Positions 10,606-22,807 of a stretch of 64,000 nt of DNA are shown here, in pieces; positions within the stretch are counted from its first letter, which is position 1; each line of letters opens with the position of its first letter. The DNA comes from Sipunculus nudus (taxonomy: Eukaryota; Annelida; Sipuncula; Golfingiida; Sipunculidae): the NCBI GenBank assembly GCA_026874595.1, contig CM049310.1:5392001-5456000 (forward strand), given 5' to 3'. The notes beneath the pieces are model-generated. The model searched no databases. It saw nothing but the letters and a program-made list of their open reading frames with translations, and had not been told where the DNA came from. The translations under genes and the position numbers were made by a program.

Positions 10606-13600
10606 GAGAAAACCTTTGCATGCAGCAAGGGATATGTGCATTTAAATGTACAACTTAATATTATCTCGATTTCCAACTACTTGTAACTGATTGTAGCCAT
10701 GATGTAACATCCTCAAAATCTAATATATACTTCGCCTCCTTGTTTATGTGTTGGCATGAAAACAAACTAAAACATTTAAATTCAAATGTAAAACAATATT
10801 TTATTCACAATATATCATTATAAATGTCCATTTTTATTAATTTATGAACAAAAATTTAATAAATCAACATTAATACTGAACAAAGAGAACATTTGAACAT
10901 ATAATATTGTATGATTTTTTTTCTTGGGGAATTAAAGCAATTGGATTTATGGTTACATGCAGAGACACAACTATGCACACTTTATTAATCCGTGAACCAA
11001 GAAATAAGTGATATAATGCATTTATCTAGAGCATGTACATGATATATAATTGAAATGAACATTATTTACATTATTTTTTCAGTGAGCCAATATAAGGGGC
11101 GGGGGGGGGGGGGGTTAACTCTGATTTCAGTAAACTGTAGAGAGCACTTTGTATATTTTGTTAATATTGTACACTATATAACATCACACATATATTTACA
11201 TTATTATCATTATCATGCTCATTCAATTATAATCCCTGAAACAATTAATACACTGGATTAAAATCTGATTTAACTGTTTTGTAGATAGCAGGTTATATAT
11301 CTTATACACATATAGTAAAGGTATATAAATTTAGTGTATAAATGATAATTATTTCATGAATTTAACTTGATGACCATGCCGTGATCTCCAGGCCCACAAC
11401 CAGCTATCTGTGTCACAGCATATGATACAGGCTGGTCATCTAATATCGATGAAATTTAGTCAGTGTTAATTACATGACATTTCATATCATATTACATAAG
11501 TAATAATATATATGTTATATATCAAACACACAAGTCCAGATGTTTTATGTATTAAGGAGTAACTGTATTAGTGTCGGTCACTCCCAAAGCTGGATATTCA
11601 GCTCCCTGCTGAGTTGATTATTTAAGACCGGACCTGCAATTAAGGGTCAAATAACCAGCTTGCCAGTCTGACTATATCGCTGTATTATGTAATAAACAGT
11701 ATAGGTACAGCAAAACTGTTTTTGACTTTAAAGCATTACTACTTACATTATACAATAAGTATCTGGAACATAATAATATGTAATCATTTGGCCAAGATTA
11801 GAGGCTTAAATTGTAACATCAGAGCAGCTTAAAGAATATATTGTAGAAGTATCAGGTATTCAATAGGGATATTGTAAAAAAAACTGCTCTGAAAAAAATT
11901 GGCTTTTCAGGCAATTTGACTCAGAATCAGTGTGATATGGCTTGTGAATTTTGGATTATGTTTCTTATGATAATACTAACAACTGTATTTCTAAACAGAT
12001 AAATGCATATCTTAACAAAACAAAACCTTCTGAAGCTCATAATTGGTAAATGACCACTGAAAATACACCGTATGTTTTAGAGGGTCCAAACTGATGTGTA
12101 AGGTAAATTAAAACTCAACCATTTTGATTAATTCTTTTTTCGGTCTTTGGAACCTTATTTAGAAATATTTTGCTACTGTTAATGATTATTGTCACAATGT
12201 AATAGAATTTTATTCAATGATTTTTCATTGTATTACACAGATTAACATAAAATCCCATAATTTCCACATGCATCCCTGTTTAGACCATACAATAACACAC
12301 CATGCAGGGGAGACCTGTAATGTCAATTTGTATTTGTACTTGATACAACTGATTGTTTCTCCTCAATAAACTGCCAGTTCTGTTAATTTCATAACATTAA
12401 CATTTAAGCCATTTAACTGTCACACAGTTACAAGGTAGATTTGGATCTCCATAATTAAGCACAGATGGACATTTGATCCCAGACAAGCTCTAATTGCTTG
12501 TGCCCATGCAGTGCATACACTGATGTGTCGGCTAGGGCTACAGCCAGGGTCAGATACTGTGCAGTGTTTGTTCGAGTGACCTAGATATGGCCAATGACAC
12601 CACTTTCTGTGACGTATATCGTGGTGGTGGCTATTTTACTTGCTGTACTAGCCTTCCTTCGGAAGGCATTGTTGGGATTAGTATATAATGGCGGTTTTAG
12701 CTTGTTCTAGAATAAGCCAACCAATAGCGATTCATGCGACTGCATGTGGACTAACGCCACTGAAAAAAAGCTCGGACCTCTTTCACTCTACTGTGCCAGA
12801 ATGGATAAAATCATGAGCTCTTTCTGCTCCCGTTTATTCATTGGCAGCGTGTGGCGAGTGCCTTCGCCAAACAGTGGGGCATCACCCATGATTCGTAACT
12901 AAACAAGTCAAGGTGCTGAAAGCATACATATACACGTAGACAGGGACAGATGGATAAGCAATAGACAGGGCAGGGGCGTACCCCCCCCCCCCCCCTCCAT
13001 CCGTCTTTACATGTAATATTGAGGGGAAACATTTCAGACAGCAATAAAAATAGATGTAAAAATATGAAAATATCAGTCATGTTTACTTCAAGGTTCATTA
13101 CTGTACACTTTCACATGCAGGTAACAAACATTTCCTCTTGTTTTCAGTCTTTAAATGGTACAAGGATATTGAAGTAATCTGGGCCTATTATACATATATC
13201 GGGTACAGTTTAATTTTCGCTGGCCAGGGAGTGCATATATATTAACTAATTAACACTATCCCGGCTGTTAGCAATTCAAACGCATATTGGGCATGCAGTA
13301 TTAACTATGGTCATTGAAATATGATGAAAAGAAACTACTTTATTAAAATGTCCACCCATTTTGTGTGTAAAAAACACTGTATACAAGATCCCGACTTCCA
13401 TCATGAAATGTCGAACTCGCACACTAACTAGCACGCTAACCAGCTTCGTTTGGGCCAGACAGAAAAAAAGTATATGGATCAAAATTACGGAGGCGAAGAA
13501 AATAAACAAGTTGATGAAGGGTCCCTTACCTGTTAAATCAACCGAATCACATAGCATTATGTCAGTATATACTTAATATTAAATTATAGAAAATTGGGAC

Positions 13601-15416
13601 TGAAAATTGTAACACAGTCGGCACATTTTTATTGTTTGTATATTGACAGATCATATAAATATATGACACGGACGTTTAAATAAATCATCCTTTACTAGAC
13701 AGGACAAATTAACGCTAAATTTTGTCAAAAGTATTAATATTTTTATATTTTTAAAAATTCACGGTTTATTATAAACCGATGCGGTCGTACCAAATAATAG
13801 GAAACAAATGAAGGTTAAATAAAAAAATGGATACATATATATTATATAATTTAAATTATTGTTTGGTTATAGGTTGGGTGCAAATAAAACTGTATGTAAA
13901 TGTTTATGAAAGCATGATCGTTTCATGCACGTGAACTGACAGTTCTTGAGGGTTCACAGGGATTGAAATAAAAACGAAACCATAAATTAAAATGGCATTA
14001 TATCACTCTCCATATCCAACGTTAGCTATCCCAAAGATGAAGAGATATCTTGACTCCGTGCTATCGACAGTGATTTTCCGGTTCAGGATAGAAGAGTTAT
14101 CTATATAATGCAGAGTAATGAATGTTATTGATTTTTTTTTCTGTACGTGTATTTTACTGACTACATTTTAAGTATATGTTTTTTAAAGGACATATTTCAA
14201 AGCTAATCGATTAAGTGTATATGTGTTGACATTGTACTTAAACAAACATTAATAAATGACATCTATTGACGTTATTGATGATCACGCACTTTTTATCCAT
14301 TTTCTATGGCAAATATTATACAAATATGACAGTGATAAGATGAAAAAATATGTAAATTGTATCAAAGAATTATAATTTTATTTGACCAGGATTGGTTGTT
14401 TAACTTGTTTTACTGCAAATACAAGATCCTGTGTTCGTTATCAGCATCCATTGTCTGAATTAAACTGAAGATGCAGCAGTATGAACGCAGTAATTTTCAT
14501 GATAATGGATGAATATACATATTTATATATAGAGAATAAGCAAACATATCTCAAAATGACTGCAAATAACCTACTTTAGTATCAGGAGGTACCAGTAATT
14601 AAATACAATATGCGATTAGGACAAATTAACTAGCATGTTCCCGTATTGGAATTATGCCGTGCACAAGTTTGAATAGAGTATTTTTTTGGGGTTATATCTA
14701 AGAAAAATTACGGAAACCTTGCTTACTTTTTGCCACAAGACATTTTCCAACCCTTAACCTTGAGAAAAATGAGTAAATTCAGGCTTTTGGAAAGTAATTA
14801 CATTGATTATGACATTACTATATGCAGCATTAATTTAGATATATATTTTAAATAACATTAAATCAATCTCGAAAAATAAGATCTCCGTGTTTATTTTTTT
14901 ATTACCGCATATGAATATCATTCCTGTAATTAATAACATTGGATCATAAAACAATTTATACAGTTAAAGCAGAGTAAAATGACATTCATTCGATGATACC
15001 TATACATATATTATTAGGGTGTTAAGGATTTTTTTTTCAAAAACTTGAGTGATCATTTCCTAAGACCCGCAAATAGTTCTTTCACGTGACTTGAGCTAAA
15101 CGATCACTTGTTAATAATAATAATAATAATATTTCATTTTGATAATGAATTTAATAATTAAAGATTCCTAGACGCAAAAATAAAGGTTTAATTGTGATAC
15201 TCGATCATACCAGGAAGAACAATCATGCTCACGGGATAATAGTTCAATACCTATGATATCAGATTTGACTTTCCAATTTTCATAAATAAAAATGACATCA
15301 ACACTGTCCTTGTGGTACATATGACTTTGTGCGCATGCACATATAGCTCCTTAAACGTTTGCTATGATTATCACAATTATTTTGTCATACTTAATATGGG
15401 GTTTCCACCCTGTGAT
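10606..15416. other. long stretch without a recognised gene
   Basis: AT-rich. Contains a 14-G tract at 11101-11114 and a 15-C tract at 12981-12995. A slightly CpG-richer patch lies at 12.5-12.9 kb with a GCCTTCC/GGAAGGC hairpin near 12650. The 93-codon frame at 13276-13557 (minus) has no domain or splice support. Confidence 0.4.
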
Positions 15417-15617
15417 TGCACTGGATTAAACATATTTAACTCAGAACATGTATTAAAACCACATGGCTTCCTTTAAATACCCCATCCGGTTCCCCCGGAA
15501 GCTCTCATATGCCTAACCGGATTGCATTCAAACAATATCTCAGGGCTGTTACCGTAAATACACCCTCAATATAGTTACCGTAAATACACCCTAAATATAG
15601 TTACCGTATATACTACA
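15417..15617 (-). repeat. 3' LTR of the Ty3 element
   Basis: About 201 bp, starting TGTAGTA at 15617 immediately after a polypurine tract. The inner edge at 15417 is approximate. Confidence 0.8.
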
Positions 15618-15630
15618 TCCCTTCCTTTCC
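15618..15630 (-). other. polypurine tract
   Basis: The minus strand reads GGAAAGGAAGGGA directly before the TGTAGTA start of the 3' LTR. This is the expected primer site for plus-strand DNA synthesis in LTR elements. Confidence 0.75.
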
Positions 15631-15964
15631 GGAAAAAAATCGGAGTCTTTATATGGTGCTGCCATGGACTCTTTGAGCGACATGACAATTTACAAAATGC
15701 TATAGACAGAGTCTTCAAGGGCGGTTATCTGACAGTCCAAAAGTACCGAAAATACCGAATGAGAATGTCCCTTGCAAGTACCTTCTATATCCGTATCAGT
15801 GGTTTTGTAGAAACAAATAAAATGCACTTAAAACATTTAAACTGAAACGTACTACCTGAGCTAATGGGGTAGACTGCCCAAGAGCTCTACGATAGGACTG
15901 GGGATTATTCTGCCCCACCTACTTGTCACTGCCGATACCTTACTAAACTTATCGATAACAGAAC
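15631..15964. other. untranslated region of the Ty3 element
   Basis: Non-coding stretch between the integrase stop and the polypurine tract. Confidence 0.6.
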
Positions 15965-17137
15965 TTAGTCCATCACAAAATCTTTGTAACGACTTGGAGT
16001 GCGGCGCTCTCTTGTGGGTCGCCCTTCGGTAGGTGTTGGTACAGGATCCTCTATGATCTCCGAGTCGGACACATTACACTCAGTTGAAGTGTTTTCAGGA
16101 CAAGAGTCCTGGTCTTCGAGCGGTTCTACGTATTTTCGTACGTTTGACGAGTTGCGCTTATAACGTACTCCTTCTTTAGACTCCACGGTTAGATGACTGC
16201 CAACTTTGTCCACTATGGTAAATGGTTTGTCCGCATATCGGGTGGACAACTTATTTTCACGTTGTTGTTCCACGAGAACCTGGTCACCTATCTCTATGTC
16301 ACTCTCACGGACACGTCTCCTTTGATCTGTATAATCCTTCCCCTTCTGTTTTCTTTCAGCATCATTGTCTCTTTGAATCGTATTACTGGCTGTTAGTTCC
16401 TCTCTAAACTGTGGCAATTTACATCTGACATTCCGACGAAACAGGAGCTCTGAGGGACTTACTCCGGTAGTACAATGAGGAGTTGTGCGATAAGCTAAGA
16501 GGAATTTATACAACTCCCTCCTCCAGTCACCTCCTGTTGCTTGAGCGACCCTTAAAACTTTAAGCATGGAGCAATTCTGTCTCTCTATTTCTCCATTAGC
16601 TTGCGGCCAAAGAGGAGTTGTACGCCTGTGTTCGATGTCATTTTCCTTGAGGTATTCCTCGAATCTGTCTGAAACGAACTGTCTCCCATTGTCGGTTTTA
16701 AGTGACAAAGGGTATCCAAACCTTGAAAACATCTCATCTAATGAATTAATTACCTTTTCACTAGTAATAGTCTGCAACACATCCACCTCTAGAAATCTGC
16801 TGTAGTAATCAACAACAGCAAGTATCCAATGACCGGACGGGAGTGGCCCCATCAAATCCGCGGCCAGTTATTCCCAGGGAACTTTTGGCAAATCTGTTCT
16901 GACAACAGGTTCGGGTCTGGACGGCTGGCTTACCAGTTGGCATCCATGACAACTCCTGCATTTACTTTCAGCCTCACGCTCTTTACCAGGCCACCACACT
17001 TTCTGTTTTAACCTGCTTTTCATCTTGACTATTCCTTGGTGTCCTTCGTGGGCCAATGACAATACATGTTTTCTCAGGGATGTAGGTATCACTATCCTCC
17101 ATCCCCTCAAGACCAATTTACCAACGACACATAACAT
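15965..17137 (-). pseudogene. Pol part 3: integrase
   Basis: Integrase in a frame shifted by one base from RNase H. It begins with the HHCC zinc-binding domain (HEGHQGI ... CRSCHGC), runs to a TAA at 16870-16868, and continues in the same frame with the catalytic core. The three acidic positions are visible: Asp in AVVDYYSRF, Asp in LKTDNGRQF and Glu in NGEIERQN, and HRRTTPLWPQANG is typical of this core. The C-terminal ~130 residues are charged and end at 15965 with no chromodomain recognised. Two breaks (frameshift and stop) make it non-functional as it stands. Confidence 0.85.
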
Positions 17138-17681
17138 CCCACTTGTCAGAACTGATACAGTCTCTCATTAACTGCAGAGCTGCATCTTTTGCCGAGTGTG
17201 CCTCAATTTCCTCCAGTTTCAGTGCTCTCGGAGCAGCTGCTTCAGCAATTAAGCGAACATATATGTTAGTCGAGTTGGCTCCTACATTTGCCGTATCCAT
17301 GATAAGTCTTGACAGTGCGTCAGCAGCCATTTCGGATCCAGGAATATGTTTCACGGTAAAATTGTACGGCTGCAGTCTTAGCACCCAACGCTCAACTCTC
17401 GCTGATGGCTTTGATTTCGTTGAGTATATAAACTGTAGTGGCTTGTGATCCGTAACTATGTTAAAGTGGATACCATACAGGTAGGTATGGAAGCGTTCGC
17501 ACGCCCATACTATTGCGAGGGCTTCTTTTTCTGTTGTCGAATATCTCCTTTCAACATCTGCCAGGCTGCGGCTCGCGTAACGGACAACCCGTTTAATGCC
17601 GTTCTGCTCCTGTATGAGAATGGCTCCCAGCCCGACAGGGCTAGCGTCGACTACTATTTCTGTCTCTGCGTCCTTCTGGAA
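17118..17681 (-). pseudogene. Pol part 2: RNase H and linker
   Basis: The frame continues without shift after the TAA. RNase H motifs are visible in order: VVDASPVGLGAIL (first Asp), YSTTEKEALAIVWA (Glu) and IVTDHKPL (Asp), ending with the usual HIPGSEMAADALSRL tail. The frame stops at 17118 near a one-base shift that moves the rest of pol into another frame. Degrades the RNA strand of the RNA:DNA hybrid in family members. Confidence 0.8.
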
Positions 17682-18965
17682 TTAGGCCAAGCTATCAGCA
17701 TTACTCAAGGCAGACTTTAAATCTTCAAATGCCTTGTCCTGCTCGGCTCCCCATGAGAATCCTTCTTTCTGACGAATTATCTTTCTCAGCAGTTCTGTTT
17801 TCGTGGCTAAGTCGGAAATAAACCGGCCACTGAAATTTGCAAGACCCAAGAAGTTCCTAACCTCGGAGATGTTTTGTGGCTTCCTGGCTTCTATTACAGC
17901 TCTAACTCTATCCTCAGTGGGTGTTATTCCACTGCTATTAAAAATGTGACCCATGAACTCCAGCTCTTTCATCTGGAACACACATTTCTGTTCATTTAAA
18001 GTAAGACCTCTCTCACTGAAGACTTTTATTACTTTCTCCAGTCTTTTGTCGTGCTCTTCCTGGGTCTTTCCGTGCACTATCACATCATCTGAGATGTTTT
18101 CACATCCCTCACAGTCAGCCACAACTTGTTGAATTATGTGTTGGAATATCTCCGGTGCAGAACTTATACCAAACAATAATCTCTTGTAACGGAAAAGTCC
18201 CAAATGGCATGAGAAAGTTGTTATGCTACGTGAGGCCTCTTCCAGTTCGATCTGGTGGAATCCATTCTTCAGATCAAGTTTGCTAAATACAGCACTACCG
18301 TTCAATTTCTGAAGTGCTTCGTCAACAGTTGGTATGGGGTATCTTTGACGAATAACTACCGTATTTGCCAACCTCATATCTATACAAAGTCGAATATCTC
18401 CGGATGACTTGGGGATTATCACAAGCGGGCTGACCCAGGGAGAGGGCCCTTCTACTGGTTCAATTATATCTTCTTTAAGAAGTTCCCCAATTTTGGCTTC
18501 CAGTTTCTCCCTCATACCGAATGGAATTCTGCCCGTTTTCTGAGCAATTGGCTTCACATTTGAGTCGATGTGGATTTTAGCCTGAAAGTTTTTGAGTTTG
18601 CCCACACCCTGAAAACACTCTGGGTAACGTTCTTTTATGTCTTTCTCTGTAACAGAATTCATTTCATTGTCAACCAGGCCAACTCTCAAAAGTTTCAACT
18701 GTTCAGCCGTGTCCTTCCCCAAAAGCGATTTGCCTTTACCCTCCATGACTATGAAGTCTGCATCAACAGTCTGATCAGCTTCCTCTACCTTTGCCTGAAA
18801 TTTTCCCAGTAAAGGCAATGGGTCCTCTGAACCATAGGCATAAACTTTCTTAGTGGTTTTCTTTGAAACACATGCTATCTTTTTCTTTTTCAAATATTTC
18901 CATGTTTCACTGTCAACAACATTTGCAGATGCACCACTGTGTATCAGTACTGAAATGTCAACACC
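17682..18965 (-). pseudogene. Pol part 1: retropepsin remnant and reverse transcriptase
   Basis: In the same frame as gag, after two TGA codons (18998-18996 and 18968-18966). The protease flap-site motif is present, but the catalytic Asp codon is replaced by His (CAC at 18941-18939, giving HSGAS), so the protease should be inactive. RT follows with its fingers and palm motifs: SPWVSPLVIIPK, IRLCIDMR, FSKLDLKNGFHQI and the catalytic NISDDVIV, then LEFMGHIF and the connection region. The frame closes at a TAA (17684-17682) where the conserved line of the family expects a Tyr, so it is read as a nonsense mutation, not a natural end. Known role: copies element RNA into DNA in the cytoplasmic particle. 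Confidence 0.85.
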
Positions 18966-18995
18966 TCAAACTTTAAGGTTGATAGTACCAGAATT

Positions 18996-19901
18996 TCATT
19001 TACTGCCATACTGTTGCAATATGAAAAAATGCTCATCCTCTGAGGAACTATCAACCTGGCTCACTTGTGTGACATTATTTCTTCCAGTTCTCCTTTGATT
19101 CTGTTTTCTGTCCTTATCTTTTGCCTGTGTCACATTTTCAGTCTTACAAACAACTGCAAAATGACCTCTTAAGTGACATCTATTGCATGTGGCTTTCCTT
19201 GCAGGCCATGCAAGATCCTTCTGCAAATGGCCTTCCCTGCCACACCGAAAACATTTGACGTGAGCTTGATCTGACCTTGGCCTAGATTCTCTGACCTTGA
19301 CAAATTTTCTCCTATTCTCTATCCTGTTAACTTTCATTTTACCTTCAATACCCTTAGTCTGTACATCCACTGATTCTAGTGCTCTTGCGGTTTCAAGCAC
19401 AATCTCTAATGTTACATCCGCTCCCCTCTGTAACAACTTACGCCTCAAGGTGGACGACTTACATGAATCAATAACCTGATATCTTACCTGTTCGTCCTTA
19501 TCATCCCCAAAATCACAATTCAGTGCCTGTCTTCTGAGCCTTGACACAAACTGGTCAACTCTCTCTTTATTCTCTTGTTTTAGCTGGCGGAAAATGTGTC
19601 TTTCGTATGGCACATTCATTTTCGGGGTAAAATACGCATCTAAGGTACGCATAGTTTCCTTATATACATCATCATCGTCATCCTGGCTAACAACAGGTGG
19701 CAAGGTCATAAAAACGGCTTGTACATCCATACCAGCCGAGTGTAACAATAAAGCCTTCTTTTGTTCCGGGCTATTTACCCCTTTCCCAACAATATAGAAC
19801 TCGAAAGCAGTTTTCCAACGCTTCCAACGGGGCCCAACACTCGTGGGTTCACCAGCACAGTCAAATGGCGGCAAAGGAGCGAGTTCAATGTTTACAGCCA
19901 T
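18996..19901 (-). CDS. Gag-like protein of the Ty3 element
   Basis: An open frame of 301 codons starts 56 bases inside the 5' LTR. The first ~170 residues have the capsid-like retrotransposon Gag pattern (WKRWKTAFEFYIVG; LDAYFTPK; ERHIFRQLKQ). The C-terminal third is basic and carries two zinc-knuckle positions. The first (CFRCGREGH) has lost its final Cys. The second (CNRCHLRGHFAVVC) is a complete CX2CX4HX4C knuckle that would bind packaged RNA. The frame ends in TGA, and the same frame continues into protease, so natural readthrough or a point mutation are both possible. Known role: forms the virus-like particle. Confidence 0.85.
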   Translation of the reverse strand: MAVNIELAPLPPFDCAGEPTSVGPRWKRWKTAFEFYIVGKGVNSPEQKKALLLHSAGMDVQAVFMTLPPVVSQDDDDDVYKETMRTLDAYFTPKMNVPYERHIFRQLKQENKERVDQFVSRLRRQALNCDFGDDKDEQVRYQVIDSCKSSTLRRKLLQRGADVTLEIVLETARALESVDVQTKGIEGKMKVNRIENRRKFVKVRESRPRSDQAHVKCFRCGREGHLQKDLAWPARKATCNRCHLRGHFAVVCKTENVTQAKDKDRKQNQRRTGRNNVTQVSQVDSSSEDEHFFILQQYGSK

Positions 19902-19956
19902 CTCACGGGCTTATCTGGCCAATTCGAACAAATATAATGGCAACAACTCACAGTTA

Positions 19957-20125
19957 TGACAGTCCAGATTTAAATCAGAACACGTATTAAAACCACATGG
20001 CTTCCTTTTAATACCCCATCCGGTTCCCCCAGAAGCTCTCATATGCCTAACCGGATTGCAGTCAAACAATATCTGAGGGCTGTTACCGTAAATACACCCT
20101 AAATATAGTTACCGTAAATACTACA
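19957..20125 (-). repeat. 5' LTR of the Ty3 element
   Basis: Matches the 3' LTR at 15417-15617. Outer end reads TGTAGTA on the minus strand, inner end CA near 19957. About 169 bp. It has one copy of a 26-bp unit (GTTACCGTAAATACACCCTA...) where the 3' LTR has two, which accounts for most of the length difference. Confidence 0.8.
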
Positions 20126-20972
20126 CTTAATCTTTCATACCAGAAATAGCTAGAAAAATATATAAAAAAGTTGGTAATTCTTTTTTTGTGCCAAAGATTC
20201 TGTTAGTTGGTTTGTCAGTCTTTACTGTCTTTTTTTAAGGTCGGGCGTTTTGTTTGATAGCCTTGCATATTAAATTCACAGTCAAAAGAGGCGAAATAAC
20301 AGCTTTTCTTGAAAATCACTGAATGTTTTATTAACTTCACAGTTTCAAGTGTTGCATCACAGCAATTACCGTTTCAAAGATCGACTTTGCCCGCCGCATG
20401 TTGTTTTTGGGGATTAATAGCCGCCATCTTTGATTTTGACCCCAAAAAACAAAGATTTCCCACCAAAGTGGTCTTACCACATGTTTCATTTATACTCTAT
20501 GGGCTACCGTTTACCATTTTCTGAAATGAAATTGTATAGACATTCCGGGTAAAAGCTTAATATTCGTCCATTCTATGAATGTGTTATATCATTACAGGCG
20601 TCATTTTGGATTTTGGCGCCAAAAAAAAATTGCCCAAAGGTGACAAGGTGGCATGACCTTGATTCACAGTCCTTTACCACATTGTTCAATAAAATTGTAA
20701 TCATACCTGATGTCACACCTTTGTCTGGTATATCTCTGATTAAAAATACTAAATACACGTGTATATGAACAAAACCTATGTGCTGAACAGCGCGCTGTTC
20801 AGCGTTTTATACCGCAGACCGCTGTTCAGCGAAATACATGTATACCCTCCCTGCTTTAACTGACGGCATATGCTATAAGCCAGACAACTGGTGCACATTT
20901 ACTGATTTTCTGTGCCAGGACTGTTCAAAACAAGGTCAAGGTTTGTTTGACAGAAAATATCGGATATGAAAT
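20126..20972. other. P450 upstream region
   Basis: Between the retroelement and the P450 start. It holds a perfect 22-bp palindrome at 20782-20803 made of GCTGAACAGC and its reverse complement, and a third copy of the half-site at 20821-20830. No TATA box at a convincing distance. Confidence 0.5.
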
Positions 20973-21238
20973 ATGGGTTTGTTAGAAAGTTTGAAAGATT
21001 TTGGTGATCAAGTACTGGCTCTTGTGAACGAGAAACGATGGTTGGTGGCAGGGATTGGTGTGACCGCCGGGTGCGTGTTTTGGGCAATCAGGGAATGGAG
21101 ACGGTGTCCCCTCCCCTCGCGTCCTCCCAGCTACCCCATGATCGGTGCGTCTTATGTACTGACGGACCGACTTCATGAAGACTTTATTAGACTAGGTGAG
21201 AAGTATGGTGATGTATTCAGCATCAAAGTGCCGGGCGG
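20973..21238 (+). CDS. cytochrome P450 (CYP2-like), exon 1
   Basis: Encodes residues 1-88 plus two bases, ending at the consensus donor GTAAGT (21239). Seen: a leading segment, a membrane anchor at residues ~23-39 (WLVAGIGVTAGCVFWAI), a basic halt EWRR, the proline-rich hinge PLPSRPPSYPMIG, then HEDFIRLGEKYGDVFSIKVPG, the start of the P450 fold (helix A and first beta strand). This arrangement is that of endoplasmic-reticulum P450s of the CYP2-like group; substrate cannot be told from this part. The haem-binding exon is not in view. The start is the first Met in a frame of the expected length. Exon 1 itself is intact, but exon 2 is broken. Confidence 0.88.
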
Positions 21239-21673
21239 GTAAGTGTTGATTTTTGATGATATTAGAAAGGACGATCATGGCTGTGTAATGCAAAAATCCA
21301 TCATTTCAAGTATTGGCCTTTAGATATCTAGAATGCAATATAACAACTAGAAATCTACGTTCTATGGAATGCAAGCACCGCCATGTGTGTGGGTTTTTTT
21401 CCGTTTTTTTTTTTTTTTGGCTGGATGTTCCGAAACCCATATTTACATTCACGGTGATTCACCCATTATTTGGCCCGTATGCCCAGGTTCATTCGTGATT
21501 AAGTGACAGTACTGACTGTGTATTTCTTGATAGCATTCTGAACTCCGGACAATGTGCCGAGTCCACCCTAAATCTTATCGATTCTTTATTGGCCTATTCC
21601 CGAAATGTCTTGAAAATTTCATGAGATTCCGTTCATGGTTCCTTGAGTTATGTTGTGAACAAACACACCATCG

Positions 21674-22310
21674 GGTATAGGTGCATTATATGGGGATGAA
21701 CTTTAGGGGCTAGGAAAACAAGTGAACCCACATTTAAAGGCAGAAAAATGTGGGTTCAGTGCCTAATAGACACTCAATTTTTACGAATTTCCTCCGTCTG
21801 TCAGTGAACCCACATTTATTTTGTGCAAAGTGAATCCACTTTTTGTAATTGTATTTTTGTCCATGACGTCGCGTAATAACGTTAAGAAAAACAAGCCAAA
21901 ATGTGACACTTATTTTTACTGTATAGTTCTAACTTATAAAATACTATTATATATTATGTTTATTAACATACAGTAGAAGCCTATTAGGCGTTGAATCCAC
22001 ATTTTTTGCGAGAAAATGTGGGCTCAATTCGTGTTCTAGCTGATCTTTAATATGTATGTTTATTATGAACCCAGTTTTCTGTATTTGTGGACATGACGTC
22101 GCGTACACATATCACGTAAAAAATAAGTCAAGATATTATGCGTATTTTTCCTATACAACTTATATAAATGATAAGATATTGATATATTATTTATAGTATG
22201 GTAAAGTAGAAGCCTATTAGGTATTGAACCCACTTTTTTTTTAAAACGAAATGTGGGTTCAGTGGCAGTTTTGTCCCCTGAAGCCCATCCCCGTATAATG
22301 CACCTATACC
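21674..22310. mobile_element. MITE-like element in P450 intron 1
   Basis: Seen: the left end 21674-21710 begins GGTATAGGTGCATTATATGG and the right end 22273-22310 is its near-exact reverse complement. The inside holds three hairpins pairing TGAACCCACATTT with AAATGTGGGTTCA (near 21725-21760, 21993-22030, 22224-22260) and two copies of CATGACGTCGCGTA (near 21863 and 22091). A direct duplication of about 231 bp explains the paired motifs (CCTATTAGG at 21981 and 22212). No coding capacity. A target-site duplication was not resolved. Confidence 0.7.
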
Positions 22311-22314
<4 letters not shown>

Positions 22315-22394
<80 letters not shown>

Positions 22395-22400
22395 ATATAC
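22315..22400. repeat. (TA)n microsatellite
   Basis: Nearly perfect TA tract adjoining the right end of the MITE-like element. Confidence 0.95.
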
Positions 22401-22807
22401 ATGTATATGTGACGAAAGTTGAGAATAAACAAATGAATATTTAACGACTTTTACAACCCAAGCCATAAAAACAATGATGCAGGAAATGGAAGACGTCATT
22501 ATGGATCTACATAAAAAATGGATTTATAAGAATCCTGCCAATATCAAGTGCGCGGGTTTTTTGGATCATGGAGTAATAATGTCCAAATTTATCTATTGAT
22601 GACATAAAAAACTAAATGCAGCTCAGTGGCTTTATTCTGAATTTTGTTTAATGATAATATCCAAATAGAGACTAACATTATATTCCTTGTCTACAAAATA
22701 CTGAAAATATTTGATGTACCGCATTTTCTCACAGTCAAGTGACAAGAATGTTCGGTTTGTAATTTGGCGACACATTAATTACGAGCATATATCTCTTTCA
22801 TTTGCAG

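Larger units (their letters stand above)
15417..20125 (-). mobile_element. Ty3/gypsy LTR retrotransposon, nearly complete, decayed
   Basis: Order on the minus strand: 5' LTR (19957-20125), short leader, gag (19901-18996), protease, RT, RNase H, integrase (ending 15965), untranslated region, polypurine tract, 3' LTR (15617-15417). Protease-RT-RNase H-integrase is the ordinary Ty3 order. The RT catalytic motif is SDD, in the context NISDDVIV, as in Mag / K02A2.6-like elements. It has several nonsense codons, a frameshift and a substituted protease Asp, so it is not autonomous. Target-site duplications could not be confirmed. Confidence 0.9.
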
